Positions 56,879-64,000 of a stretch of DNA of 64,000 nucleotides are shown here, piece by piece; within the stretch, counting starts at the first letter, position 1, and every line of letters starts with the position of its first letter. The position numbers and the translations under genes were made by a program. The notes beneath the pieces were generated by a model. That model was not told the origin of the DNA, did no database searches, and saw only the letters and a list, made by a program, of their open reading frames with translations. This DNA comes from Vibrio casei. GTDB lineage: Bacteria > Pseudomonadota > Gammaproteobacteria > Enterobacterales > Vibrionaceae. The stretch lies in assembly GCF_002218025.2 (NCBI RefSeq), contig NZ_AP018681.1:868001-932000 (forward strand). Direction: 5' to 3'.

Positions 56879-57730
56879 TTAAGCGACATTTTGCTGTTCA
56901 AAGTTAACAGGGCTTAGATACCCAAGAGCACTGTGCCTTCTTGTCCGATTATAATCAACCTCTATGTACTCGAAGATCGTTTGACGCATCTGGTCTCTCG
57001 TCATAATCGGCTCATATTGGATCGCTTCAACTTTCATCGAATGGAAGAAGCTCTCAACACAAGCATTGTCCCAGCAGTTTCCTTTCCTACTCATACTTTG
57101 CTTTAGATTATAAACAGTTATGAGGTCTCGATAATCTTTTGAGCAGTACTGACTACCTCGATCACTATGAACGATAACCTGCTCAGGAAATTCGCGACGG
57201 AACAAAGCCATTGATAGAGCATCACAGACCAGCGTAGCCGTCATTCTGGTATCCATAGACCATCCGATTACTTGTCTTGAGTAAAGGTCAATAATTACTG
57301 CCAAGTACAACCAGCCTTCGCTTGTCGCAACATAGGTGATGTCTCCCGCCCATTTTTCATTCGGAGCCGCTGCGTTAAAGTTCTGAGCCAGCAAGTTTGG
57401 AGCAACTGGCATTTGATGCTTGCTGTCTGTCGTGCACTTAAATTTACGTGCCGCTTTCGGCGTTAAATCTTGACGCTTCATACTGGCCGCAATGGTTTTC
57501 ACATTGTGGTTATCACCGCTCTCAGACAGTTCTTTTTGGATTCGCCTTGAGCCATCTCGGCCTTTGCTGTTATCAAAAGCTTCTTTGACCTTTGTATCAA
57601 GCTCTTGGCGAACTGCCTCGCGTTGGCTAGCCTTATGGCGATGTTTAACCCAGTAATAAAACCCACTTCGGGATACCCCGAATACCTTAGCCATACGTAC
57701 AATATTGAAGTACATCAGGTGTTCGAGCAT
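56879..57730 (-). CDS. IS3-family transposase OrfB (DDE integrase domain)
   Basis: Catalytic part of the transposase, 283 residues from the first ATG. HTH_21 region KVFGVSRSGFYYW, then the rve integrase core with Asp in WAGDITYVATSEGW, Asp in VIVHSDRGSQYCS and Glu in NACVESFFHSMK. The C-terminal LGYLSPVNFE is typical. The frame upstream of the ATG (REKSKVNCYEFMLEHL) is also protein-like, and is reached from OrfA by -1 frameshifting, so the functional product is OrfAB. Confidence 0.93.
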   Translation of the reverse strand: MLEHLMYFNIVRMAKVFGVSRSGFYYWVKHRHKASQREAVRQELDTKVKEAFDNSKGRDGSRRIQKELSESGDNHNVKTIAASMKRQDLTPKAARKFKCTTDSKHQMPVAPNLLAQNFNAAAPNEKWAGDITYVATSEGWLYLAVIIDLYSRQVIGWSMDTRMTATLVCDALSMALFRREFPEQVIVHSDRGSQYCSKDYRDLITVYNLKQSMSRKGNCWDNACVESFFHSMKVEAIQYEPIMTRDQMRQTIFEYIEVDYNRTRRHSALGYLSPVNFEQQNVA

Positions 57731-57744
57731 AAATTCGTAGCAAT

Positions 57745-58029
57745 TTACTTTAGATTTTTCGCGAAGTAGGTGGCGGCCTTTTTTACAATTTCTAGCTCTT
57801 CTGCTTGCTCAGCCAACTGCCTTTTGAGCTTGGCAACCTCTGCGGCTAGCTCTTGTTCTCGCTGACTAGTATTGGTGTCTTTCTTCGAGTTCTTCCGCCA
57901 CCCGTAGATTTGAGATTCATGTAAAGAAAGCTGCCTTGCAGCCGCAGCTACTCCCACTCTCTCTGCTAGTTTTAGGGCTTCTGCTTTAAATTCAGGGGAA
58001 TGTTTAATTCTAGTTTTCTTAGTTGTCAT
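57745..58029 (-). CDS. IS3-family transposase OrfA (HTH and leucine zipper)
   Basis: A 94-residue protein with an HTH (SPEFKAEALKLAERVGVAAA, QLSLHESQIYGWRK) and a coiled coil (QELAAEVAKLKRQLAEQAEELEIV). Near its end the minus strand has the slippery run AAAAAAG (plus 57778-57784), the classic IS3 site for -1 frameshifting that joins OrfA to OrfB. GAGGTGA precedes the ATG. Confidence 0.92.
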   Translation of the reverse strand: MTTKKTRIKHSPEFKAEALKLAERVGVAAAARQLSLHESQIYGWRKNSKKDTNTSQREQELAAEVAKLKRQLAEQAEELEIVKKAATYFAKNLK

Positions 58030-58091
58030 TGTTCACCTCGTTAGTGATTGTACTCACTTAACTCAGTGTCCAAAACAGCTGGAGCGGATCA

Positions 58092-58674
58092 CCGCCACGG
58101 TATCCCCCGCTTTGGTACAGGCTTCTAACGCTATTTTTACTGCATCAATACAACCATGCGTGACCACTAATTCATCTGAATTTAAACCAAATCCATTATG
58201 ACTAAAATGGTTGGCTAACGCCTCACGCAGAACTTTCTCACCTTGTAATTCTGGGTAATCTTCTACTTTCTGAGCAGAGCGTTTCATGGCTCGCCGAAAA
58301 CAATTATCCAGAGCCGCACGAGAATCTTGATCTAATGACGATCGAGATCGTCCTAAAGGGCCAGATAACTTAGCGCCAGATAACTTAGGGCTAGAAAAAC
58401 GTTGTGGTTCCAACGTTGAAACTGAACTAGTAAAAGGATGCCATTCTGGAGATTGAATTTCACTTTGTTGTGAAGAAACGTAAAAACCCGCTTGTGGTTT
58501 AGAAATAAGCCAACCTAAAGATTCCAACTCTTCATAGCAATTCACCGCCGTCGATAAGCTTATATTATGTTGGCGAGATAACTGACGTAATGACAACATA
58601 CGATCGCCATACGATAGCTTTCCTGTTTGAATATCCGCAATAAACTTTTCTGCTAGCTGTTTGTATTTCGCCAT
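58092..58674 (-). pseudogene. 3'-truncated MocR-type (GntR-aminotransferase) regulator
   Basis: The first ~194 codons remain. They comprise the GntR winged helix (about 1-70; YGDRMLSLRQLSRQHNISLS, CYEELESLGWLISKPQAGFYV), a linker, and the start of the aminotransferase-like domain (YPELQGEKVLREALA, LVVTHGCIDAVKIALEACT, GDTVAV). Reading then enters the IS and stops after IRSSCFGH. The PLP-binding Lys region and ~270 residues are lost, so ligand sensing is lost while DNA binding might persist. It is divergent from an EamA gene, the usual MocR arrangement. Confidence 0.85.
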
Positions 58675-58730
58675 GCGCTCTCATCCCTTATATGCTCTAA
58701 GCTGCCATATTCTCTAAACTGCAATCATTA

Positions 58731-58764
58731 AATTGTACCTATAAATTATCATAAAATTGTATCT
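58731..58764. promoter_or_regulatory. Direct repeats between mocR remnant and EamA gene
   Basis: AATTGTACCT (58731-58740) and AATTGTATCT (58755-58764) lie 24 bp apart in the 148-bp divergent gap, followed by GTACCC. MocR-type regulators often bind direct repeats in such gaps, so this is a candidate operator. Confidence 0.4.
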
Positions 58765-58822
58765 GTACCCTTTCAATATAACAAGACACACTGATGCTTC
58801 ATCACATAGGAAAGGAATCAAT

Positions 58823-59719
58823 ATGAAAACCAGAGACATACTCATTACCGTGCTCGTCATGGCTATTTGGGGATTTAATTTCTCAATGATCAAACTTGGG
58901 GTAAATGATGTTGACCCATTATTGGTGGCCGCCTCTCGCTTCTTATTTGCCACCTTTCCTATTATTTTCTTTATCCGAAAACCGAATGTGCCTTGGCGCT
59001 ATTTACTTGGCTACGGCATTGTTTTTGGAACGGGGATTTGGGGAATGGCATCAACATCCATCACCTTTGGCTTATCCTCAGGAATGGCGGCAGTGTTATT
59101 GCAAATAGATGTGATCACGACCGTTTTCGTTGGCGTTTGGCTGTATAAAGAAACCATTTCCTCACGCATGCTCAGTGGGATTTTGATTGCTTGCGTTGGG
59201 ATCATCGTCTCGATTATTTATACCAATGGTAATGTCAGCTTGGCGGGAACCGCATTTATTTTAGTGTCTGCCATGTGCTGGCCAATTGCAGGTGTAATCA
59301 TGAAGCAATCTGGTTGTAAGTCCCCTTTTGCGTTTAATGTTTGGGGAATGTTATTCGCTCCAGTGCCTTTGGTGGCTTTAAGTATTCTGATTAATGGCTT
59401 TGATGTTTTAGAGATCACTTATCAACATTGGAATTCAAACACATGGATTTCAGTACTATTTCAAGCCTACCCAACCACGGTCTTTGGTTACTGGGTTTGG
59501 AATAAAATGATCTTACAATACCCAATGAGCCAGCTTGCACCTTTAACCTTATTAACCACGGTGTTTGCTTTATTAAGCGGTTACATATTATTTGGGGAAT
59601 CGCTCTCAAATGCACAATGGATCTCGTGCAGCGCATTTTTAATTGGAATTGCTTTAGTGATCATCAAACCTAAGAACAAAGCAGTGAATCTAACTCAACC
59701 TATTAAAAGCCCGCATTAG
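58823..59719 (+). CDS. EamA/DMT-family transporter
   Basis: Inner-membrane transporter of 298 residues with ten segments and two EamA repeats (VMAIWGFNFSMIKLGV near the start; LVSAMCWPIAGVIMKQ in the second half). I start at ATG 58823 with AAAGGA upstream, rather than at 58757. Amino-acid or metabolite efflux is typical; the substrate is unknown. It was probably controlled by the now-truncated MocR regulator. Confidence 0.88.
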   Translation: MKTRDILITVLVMAIWGFNFSMIKLGVNDVDPLLVAASRFLFATFPIIFFIRKPNVPWRYLLGYGIVFGTGIWGMASTSITFGLSSGMAAVLLQIDVITTVFVGVWLYKETISSRMLSGILIACVGIIVSIIYTNGNVSLAGTAFILVSAMCWPIAGVIMKQSGCKSPFAFNVWGMLFAPVPLVALSILINGFDVLEITYQHWNSNTWISVLFQAYPTTVFGYWVWNKMILQYPMSQLAPLTLLTTVFALLSGYILFGESLSNAQWISCSAFLIGIALVIIKPKNKAVNLTQPIKSPH

Positions 59720-59774
59720 ATTTCTTGCTTATTGTTCGTTACTGCGGCTTCAAGTAAGACGTGATATAAATTCC

Positions 59775-59804
59775 GCCTATTACCAACATCACATGGTAAT
59801 AGGC
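59775..59804 (+). terminator. Hairpin between convergent EamA genes
   Basis: An 11-bp perfect stem (GCCTATTACCA with TGGTAATAGGC) around an 8-nt loop, followed by TCACCTTTTATT on the plus strand. It probably terminates the first EamA gene. Confidence 0.6.
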
Positions 59805-59814
59805 TCACCTTTTA

Positions 59815-60741
59815 TTAGCTTGATTTTTTACTCATCGAAGCCACCATCACACTGATAAAAATAATGCCACCGCCTAGCATTTGTATCATCGATAAAGATT
59901 CGTTTAGCCAAATCACAGCAAAAATAGCGCCAAACAACGGTTCGCTGCCCATAAGGAGAGACACTTTAGTCGGTGATAATTGGCGTACGGCATGATTTTG
60001 GACAAAAAAAGCAAACAAGGTACAGCACAAAACCATATAGATAATGATCAACCAAAACTCGGAAGATGTCGGCAGTGAAAGATCCACATTATGACTGAAG
60101 ATCATCACGCAGATTGCACTGGCGGCGACAACAAAAGATTGAACACAAGTAAGAGTGACATTGGATATCTGTTTACCTTGAGTAATTTTTTTCGTCGCAG
60201 TTACCATTACCGCCCTCAACATCGCGGCGACTAAAATAAAGTAATCACCTCGACTTAACGCCATCTCAACGCCATTTGAACTTGTTAATAAGAAAACACC
60301 GACGACACTTGATATAACAAGCATAAACAATGTCTTACTGATCAGTTTTTTATTCATACACATTTCTAGTAAAGCCGTAGCTATCACTGACAAGCTAATA
60401 AGAAATGCAGCTTTACTCGCTGACGTATTAAACACACCAGCGACTTCAAATAAGAAAATTGTTGCCAGAATAATTCCTGTTGGCAGCGCTACTTTCCAAT
60501 CTTTACTGCGCCCTATTTGTGCATCTCTAACCGCTATAGGAAGTAATGATAGAAATGTGATCGAAAACCGTAAGGCAATAAACATCATTACCGACGTATA
60601 CACTAGAGCTTGCTTGGTTAAGCCATAACTGGTTCCCCAAAAAATGGCCACTAATAACAATAAAATCTCTAATGTGGGAAAAGAAAAGTGCCTTCTTCCA
60701 CCTTTACTTAATGTTTGTTCTTTTACTGCCATATCGTTCAT
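59815..60741 (-). CDS. EamA/DMT-family transporter (second)
   Basis: A 308-residue ten-segment transporter with EamA repeats (LVAIFWGTSYGLTKQAL; LVAAMLRAVMVTATKKI) and the C-terminal GSEPLFGAIFAVIWLNESL. ATG 60741 is favoured, with GGAAGGA upstream. Divergent from the LysR gene, which probably controls it. Sequence differs clearly from the first EamA protein, so it is not a recent duplicate. Confidence 0.88.
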   Translation of the reverse strand: MNDMAVKEQTLSKGGRRHFSFPTLEILLLLVAIFWGTSYGLTKQALVYTSVMMFIALRFSITFLSLLPIAVRDAQIGRSKDWKVALPTGIILATIFLFEVAGVFNTSASKAAFLISLSVIATALLEMCMNKKLISKTLFMLVISSVVGVFLLTSSNGVEMALSRGDYFILVAAMLRAVMVTATKKITQGKQISNVTLTCVQSFVVAASAICVMIFSHNVDLSLPTSSEFWLIIIYMVLCCTLFAFFVQNHAVRQLSPTKVSLLMGSEPLFGAIFAVIWLNESLSMIQMLGGGIIFISVMVASMSKKSS

Positions 60742-60862
60742 AACGAATCCTTCCATTTATCTTACTGGCTTCACATTGAAGACCATCATATTTTGACAGG
60801 ACCAGTATCAATGAGTAACTTAACCGTAACAATATGGTGATAAAGCAAAGGATAGTTGCGCT

Positions 60863-61765
60863 GTGGACACAAATAGAATCATGCATTTGATGCCAGAAAT
60901 GGCCACTTTCGTCACTATTATTGAAGAGGGAAGTTTTTCAAAAGCCGCCATAAAGCTGGGCGTAATGCCATCATCGGTGAGTCGTTCAATCAGTAAATTA
61001 GAAACTCAGTTACAACAGAAGTTAATTGAAAGAACTACGCGTCAATTGCGCTTAACCTCCGTTGGAGAAGACGTATTTCAACTTTGTCTTGATATGCTCA
61101 ACTCCGCTAAACAGGCAGTGAATGCTGCACAGTCAAATCAAAATAATGTATCGGGAGACTTGAGTATTGCTGCCCCTAAAGCCTTATCTCGTCAGATTTT
61201 AATGCCGATAATATTGGCGTTCATTAAGCAATATCCCGATGTATCATTGAAATGGAAAGTCGCCGATCACTACATTGATCCCATCAGTGGCGAAGTCGAT
61301 GTGGTTATCCATATTACAGATAAGCCAGTGGAAGGTTTAGTGGCAAAAACATTAGGATCGGTGAAACGAGTTGCTTGCGCTAGCCCCGCGTATATTAAGA
61401 AGCATGGCCTACCGACTCATCCTGATGATTTATTCTCACACCAATGCATCGGTTATGGCGAAAGTGCAGCGGATAATACATGGATCTTAACCAAAGATGC
61501 CAAAAAGCATGTGATTAAGATTAAGGGGGTGATTGCAGTTAATCATAGTGAAATTAGAAGAGAAGCGGTATTGCAAGGACTTGGTATTTCAATTTTCCCG
61601 GACTTTACCCTATCCAAATATCTCAACTCAGGCGAACTTATCCAAGTCCTACCTGAATGGCACATCAATGGTAATTATCAGGGCAACATTGTGGCGCAAT
61701 ACCCACAATCTAAGTACATACCGAATCAGCTAAAAGCTTTTCTTAACTTTATCCAAATAAACTGA
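60863..61765 (+). CDS. LysR-family transcriptional regulator
   Basis: A 300-residue LysR regulator. N-terminal HTH: MATFVTIIEEGSFSKAA, GVMPSSVSRSISKLE, RTTRQLRLTSVGE. Substrate-binding domain from about 90 (SGDLSIAAPKALSRQILMP). The GTG start at 60863 has AAAGGA 10 nt upstream; an ATG at 60881 is an alternative. Divergent from the second EamA gene. Confidence 0.87.
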   Translation: MDTNRIMHLMPEMATFVTIIEEGSFSKAAIKLGVMPSSVSRSISKLETQLQQKLIERTTRQLRLTSVGEDVFQLCLDMLNSAKQAVNAAQSNQNNVSGDLSIAAPKALSRQILMPIILAFIKQYPDVSLKWKVADHYIDPISGEVDVVIHITDKPVEGLVAKTLGSVKRVACASPAYIKKHGLPTHPDDLFSHQCIGYGESAADNTWILTKDAKKHVIKIKGVIAVNHSEIRREAVLQGLGISIFPDFTLSKYLNSGELIQVLPEWHINGNYQGNIVAQYPQSKYIPNQLKAFLNFIQIN

Positions 61766-61780
61766 CGTTTTGCTCATTCA

Positions 61781-62788
61781 TCATTCTTCTATATTAAGAC
61801 TTTCTTGCCACTGCGTTGGTGACATCCCAAACCATGTTTTAAATCGGCGGCTAAATACTGATAATTCACAATAACCAAGTTTAAGGGCGACGGTGGTTAA
61901 GTTGAACTGATGATTTTTAAGCAAGATCAATGCTTCTCTTTTTCGTACTTGGTCGATCATTTCACGATAACTTGTTTCTTGTTCCGCTAGAAAGCGTTGT
62001 AATTTTTTAGGATGAACATCCATGCATAAAGCAATATTTTCTTTCGTACAATCCCCCGTTGCCAGTAACGTTTTAATCGCATTTTCAATTCGTTGAAGCT
62101 GTTCTAACTGTGAATTTGGCTTTGTCGCTGCTATTTCTTGAAAAAGAATTTTATCCAATAATTGATGATTAATATTCGGCTTAAGGTTCAAAAATTGGCT
62201 TTGGAAATAAATGCTATCCGTTTCACAATTAAATTCAGGTTTACAGCCAAAAAAATCCGTAAACACTTGTATATTTTGGGGTGAATTTTGTCGAAAACAG
62301 ACCTTATCAACTCGCCACTTAACCCCAACCAAATCTTGTAACAGGTAAAAGCATGTTCCAAGAGTCACTTGCGCTTTTTGCGGTGATAACCCTGCCGGTG
62401 AAAGGTTTGTAAACTGAATTTCACACTGTTTATTGTTCATATTTTCAAACGTTAAAATCAACCCTTCGGCATGCAAATACAGGTATTTTTTGGCCACCGT
62501 TAACGCGTCAATAATGGTGTCTTGGCGTGACATATAGGCCCCAATTAAGCCTAATGTATTAACGCCCTGCTTTGCACTGAGTTCTAAACCAAACGTCTCG
62601 CAATGACAGCGTTGTGCAGACAATTCCAATGCAGCCAGAAAGTGGTCGTAGTGGATAAAGGCGTCCGGATCTCGAAGCTGGCTCGCCACAATACCCACTT
62701 CTTTTAAAATCTGATTAGGATTAGCATGATAACTTCTCACTAAATCACTGAAACCTTCTAAACTCGATGCACGGATATAATGACTCAT
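61781..62788 (-). CDS. AraC-family regulator with Arabinose_bd-type N-domain
   Basis: A 335-residue regulator. The N-terminal half (FGLELSAKQGVNTLGLIGAYM-like region, near 65-85) matches the ligand domain found in OruR/ArgR-type AraC proteins. The C-terminal HTH is at MDVHPKKLQRFLAEQ and GYCELSVFSRRFKTWFGMSP. It is divergent from the aldehyde dehydrogenase gene and probably regulates it. Ligand unknown. Confidence 0.85.
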   Translation of the reverse strand: MSHYIRASSLEGFSDLVRSYHANPNQILKEVGIVASQLRDPDAFIHYDHFLAALELSAQRCHCETFGLELSAKQGVNTLGLIGAYMSRQDTIIDALTVAKKYLYLHAEGLILTFENMNNKQCEIQFTNLSPAGLSPQKAQVTLGTCFYLLQDLVGVKWRVDKVCFRQNSPQNIQVFTDFFGCKPEFNCETDSIYFQSQFLNLKPNINHQLLDKILFQEIAATKPNSQLEQLQRIENAIKTLLATGDCTKENIALCMDVHPKKLQRFLAEQETSYREMIDQVRKREALILLKNHQFNLTTVALKLGYCELSVFSRRFKTWFGMSPTQWQESLNIEE

Positions 62789-63064
62789 AATACACCTCAG
62801 TGATTGTCCTAAAATATCAAATTAAATGATGTACGAATCAAATAATAGCCCACCTAAAATAAAATGTGAGGATTATCAATAACACCTAGTCTAGACTTAA
62901 AAAATACCGTGACCTTGCTCTCCCTCTCTTAATTCCATGTCTCAAAAAGTCATATCAATGTCCTAAAAAATCAAGCCAAATGCCGACTTCTTGTTAACAT
63001 AAGATTAACAAGAAGCCTACTAGATAGGATTAGGGCTTGATCTTGATTTAACGAAGGAAACATT

Positions 63065-64000
63065 ATGAACCTGACTACCGAGTCCGTAACAACTCCGTCT
63101 GCCAACCAATCTGTCAGTGGTGAGGCTCAACCTACGACTTCCCAAATATTGAATCGTTCTTTAGATGCTCAACGTCAAGCCTTTACTTCGCATGGGCAAG
63201 AAAGCTATGAAGAGCGTAAGAAGTACTTGCTCAACCTAAAATTATTACTGACTGAAAACCGTGAAGCCATCATTGAAGCCATCAATAAAGATTACGGTAA
63301 TCGTTCTTACCATGAAACCTTATTGGCGGAAGTCATTACTGTCGTCAGTGATATTTCCAGTACCATTAAACATCTTAAAAAATGGATGAAAGTTCAAAAG
63401 CGCAGCGTTGATCAAAGCCTCTATTTTGGAGCTAAGAACCGTGTGATACCACAAGGCATTGGCGTGGTGGGATTCATCATCCCTTGGAACTTCCCACTTA
63501 ATTTAAGCTTTTCTGGTTTGTCGGCGGCCTTTGCGGCGGGTAACCGAGCCATGGTAAAAATGTCGGAAAATTCTGTAAATTTTTCGGAGTTACTCAAGCA
63601 ACTCAGCCCCAAATATTTCAACCAAGACAAACTGCAATTTTTCACCGAAACTGGTGAAGTCGGCATTGCTTTTTCAACCCTTCCTCTTGATCACTTAATG
63701 TTTACTGGTTCCGGCGTGACGGGGAGAAAGGTCATGGCGGCGTGTGCACAGAATCTTACGCCCGTCACGTTAGAGTTAGGAGGAAAATCACCCGCCGTGA
63801 TTGATCCTAATTATCCATTAGATAAAGCAGTTGAGCGCATCATGTTTGTTAAGCAGTTTAATGCTGGGCAAATTTGTACTACGGTTGACTATACTTTTGT
63901 GCATCAATCCCAACTAGCCGCTTTCATTCAATCAACGAAAACCTGGGTCAAAAAACATTGCCCTGATATCCACAGTAAAGACTACACCTCGATTATTGAT
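63065..64000 (+). CDS. Coniferyl-type aldehyde dehydrogenase, partial (runs off window)
   Basis: The first 312 codons are present and open to the window end. NAD(P)-dependent aldehyde dehydrogenase: FIIPWNFPLNLSFSG, the cofactor loop FTGSGVTGRKVM, the general-base Glu in LELGGKSPAV and the catalytic Cys in FNAGQICTT. The CTT after the Cys context and the N-terminal layout (RKKYLLNLKLLL, INKDYGNRSYHETLLAEV) fit coniferyl aldehyde dehydrogenases (CalB type). AAGGA lies 6 nt before ATG. The 276-bp gap before it (62789-63064) should hold the AraC-controlled promoter. Confidence 0.88.
   Translation, partial: MNLTTESVTTPSANQSVSGEAQPTTSQILNRSLDAQRQAFTSHGQESYEERKKYLLNLKLLLTENREAIIEAINKDYGNRSYHETLLAEVITVVSDISSTIKHLKKWMKVQKRSVDQSLYFGAKNRVIPQGIGVVGFIIPWNFPLNLSFSGLSAAFAAGNRAMVKMSENSVNFSELLKQLSPKYFNQDKLQFFTETGEVGIAFSTLPLDHLMFTGSGVTGRKVMAACAQNLTPVTLELGGKSPAVIDPNYPLDKAVERIMFVKQFNAGQICTTVDYTFVHQSQLAAFIQSTKTWVKKHCPDIHSKDYTSIID

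Larger units (their letters stand above)
56849..58091 (-). mobile_element. IS3-family insertion sequence, about 1.24 kb
   Basis: Two overlapping transposase frames are bounded by terminal inverted repeats. The left end starts TGATCTGCTCCAGC (56849 onward) then TGGACACTTCATTAAG. The right end, on the other strand, starts TGATCCGCTCCAGC then TGGACACTGAGTTAAG. Ends are TG...CA as in the IS3 family. Flanking triplets (GAC left, CCG right) do not match, so there is no target duplication. The element seems complete and possibly active. Confidence 0.88.

Noticed and set aside
59815..60741. Possible tandem duplication of the two EamA genes
   Set aside because: The proteins differ throughout apart from general EamA features and face each other; they are unrelated insertions of a common family.

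Overview
The window looks like chromosomal DNA of a marine gammaproteobacterium of the Vibrionaceae (Vibrio or a close relative). The reasons are moderate to low GC, gene content typical of vibrios (PuuD-type urate oxidase cluster, NhaC, DctPQM, chitobiase, AraBDA/AraFGH), and several ERIC-type intergenic repeats, which occur in enterobacteria and vibrios. It is dominated by catabolic and transport islands. No rRNA, tRNA, CRISPR array or replication origin was seen.

Layout. 0-2 kb: a Nudix hydrolase and an exported dienelactone-hydrolase-like protein. 2-8.3 kb: urate catabolism, with puuE-uraD-allA-puuD on the minus strand, divergent uraH, and an AzgA-type purine permease. Allantoicase is missing between allantoinase and ureidoglycolate lyase. 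8.5-14.7 kb: a GalR-like repressor, a DUF805 protein and a MacA-MacB-outer-membrane-channel export operon. 15.3-18.3 kb: a dctPQM TRAP transporter. 18.5-36 kb: a xylose/xyloside island holding xylR, xylB, a GH3 xylosidase, xylE, xylA, a sugar ABC importer, a GPH symporter, a GH43 enzyme, aldose epimerase and a sugar acetyltransferase. 36-40.5 kb: a LysE/RhtB exporter, a GH20 chitobiase lipoprotein and a YjbR protein. 40.5-51.6 kb: an L-arabinose island with araC, a HAD phosphatase, transaldolase, araB-araD-araA, and divergent araFGH. 51.7-53.3 kb: NhaC. 53.3-58.7 kb: a decayed, plastic zone with a dctM remnant, a frameshifted unknown gene beside an unknown membrane protein, a tiny ORF, and an IS3-family element sitting exactly between a headless GNAT gene and a tail-less MocR regulator gene. 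58.8-64 kb: two convergent EamA transporters, LysR and AraC regulators, and the start of a coniferyl-type aldehyde dehydrogenase that runs off the window.

How the genes work together. Oligoxylosides or arabinoxylosides would enter through the ABC importer or the GPH symporter, be cut in the cytoplasm by GH43 and GH3, and feed XylA/XylB. Arabinose enters by AraFGH and is converted by AraA/AraB/AraD. Both routes meet at xylulose-5-phosphate, and transaldolase carries carbon on to central metabolism. No secreted xylanase is present, so this looks like a scavenger of small oligomers.

The most notable non-gene signals are five ERIC-type repeats (one pair in tandem, one inside an ABC operon), clustered GTATAC palindromes shared by the urate promoters, 21-bp-phased motifs in the arabinose control region, and the IS-bridged double truncation near 57 kb. 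I did not find strong evidence for a wholly new defence or mobile system. The least explained pieces are the unknown gene pair at 54.0-55.6 kb and the small ORF at 56.3 kb.
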